Origin: an uncultured Bacteroidales bacterium
GTDB taxonomy: Bacteria; Bacteroidota; Bacteroidia; Bacteroidales; WCHB1-69
Length of the DNA stretch: 62,949 nucleotides
Reading direction: 5' to 3'
NCBI GenBank assembly: GCA_947169105.1
Contig: CAMVOL010000012.1
Coordinates: 1-62,949 of the forward strand
Positions within the stretch are counted from its first letter, which is position 1; each line of letters opens with the position of its first letter. The notes below the pieces were generated by a model, which did not search any database, was not told where the DNA came from, and worked only from the letters and a program-made list of their open reading frames with translations. Positions 62,911 to 62,949 of the stretch are shown here, one piece after another. A program made the translations under genes and the position numbers.

Positions 62911-62949
62911 GCAGAGCGGCCACCTCCGTCTGGGCGGCGAGCTCGGTGG

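Overview
The window looks like chromosomal DNA of a Bacteroidales bacterium (Bacteroidota) that has a type IX secretion system. The evidence is the TAnnTTTG -7 promoter elements (sites before eno, the ispH operon, clpB-side genes, S41-dnaG, rplU, hicAB), several proteins with type A or type B C-terminal T9SS sorting domains, a gingipain-like C25 protease, a FISUMP (Fibrobacter succinogenes major paralogous) adhesin, a short primary sigma factor of the Bacteroidota kind, and many short simple-sequence intergenic arrays. A host-associated or gut/rumen lineage fits, but the species cannot be named from this sequence.

Layout. 1-3.2 kb: a secreted glycine-rich/Ig-like protein cut by the left edge, then a DUF1016 (YhcG-type) nuclease gene lying between two ~110-bp direct repeats. 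3.5-11.2 kb: housekeeping genes corA, recF, acpP-fabF-rnc, a lipoprotein, ferredoxin, eno, ansA. 11.5-27.9 kb: an Rpn-family nuclease, phosphohexomutase, a secreted C1 peptidase, a MATE exporter, a large C25 peptidase, an operon ispH-nhaD-nucleotidyltransferase, a 936-residue T9SS surface protein and a DUF4292 lipid-binding-like protein. 28.1-41.8 kb: an orphan CoA-transferase subunit, response regulator-kdsA, a 5-FTHF cyclo-ligase with an extra N-terminal domain, hicAB, ROK kinase, riboflavin synthase, clpB, CoA-disulfide reductase-rhodanese, an orphan HicB-like gene, a GlsB membrane protein, fba, and rfbB overlapping a DAHP synthase-chorismate mutase fusion.

41.9-51 kb is the accessory part: 1.1 kb without a convincing gene, a ~116-nt multi-stem inverted repeat ahead of a small T9SS protein, a four-helix-bundle protein, a 1372-residue repeat adhesin, an AT-rich metallo-beta-lactamase-fold gene, very stable hairpins, an ORF6N gene bracketed by palindromic repeats, and the frameshifted tail of an Abi_2/AbiF-type toxin directly behind a compact terminator-like RNA. 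51-62.6 kb returns to core functions: DUF4476 protein, an S41 protease-dnaG-truA-beta-helix operon, rplU-rpmA, htrA, primary sigma factor, rsmI, riboflavin kinase and an omega-amidase-like hydrolase. The right edge holds a short type I-C-like CRISPR array with three repeats and no cas gene in view.

The best candidates for under-described biology are the RNA/AbiF remnant at 50.49-50.76 kb, the structured element at 42.70-42.84 kb, and the recurring arrangement of a small nuclease or DNA-binding gene set between palindromic direct repeats.
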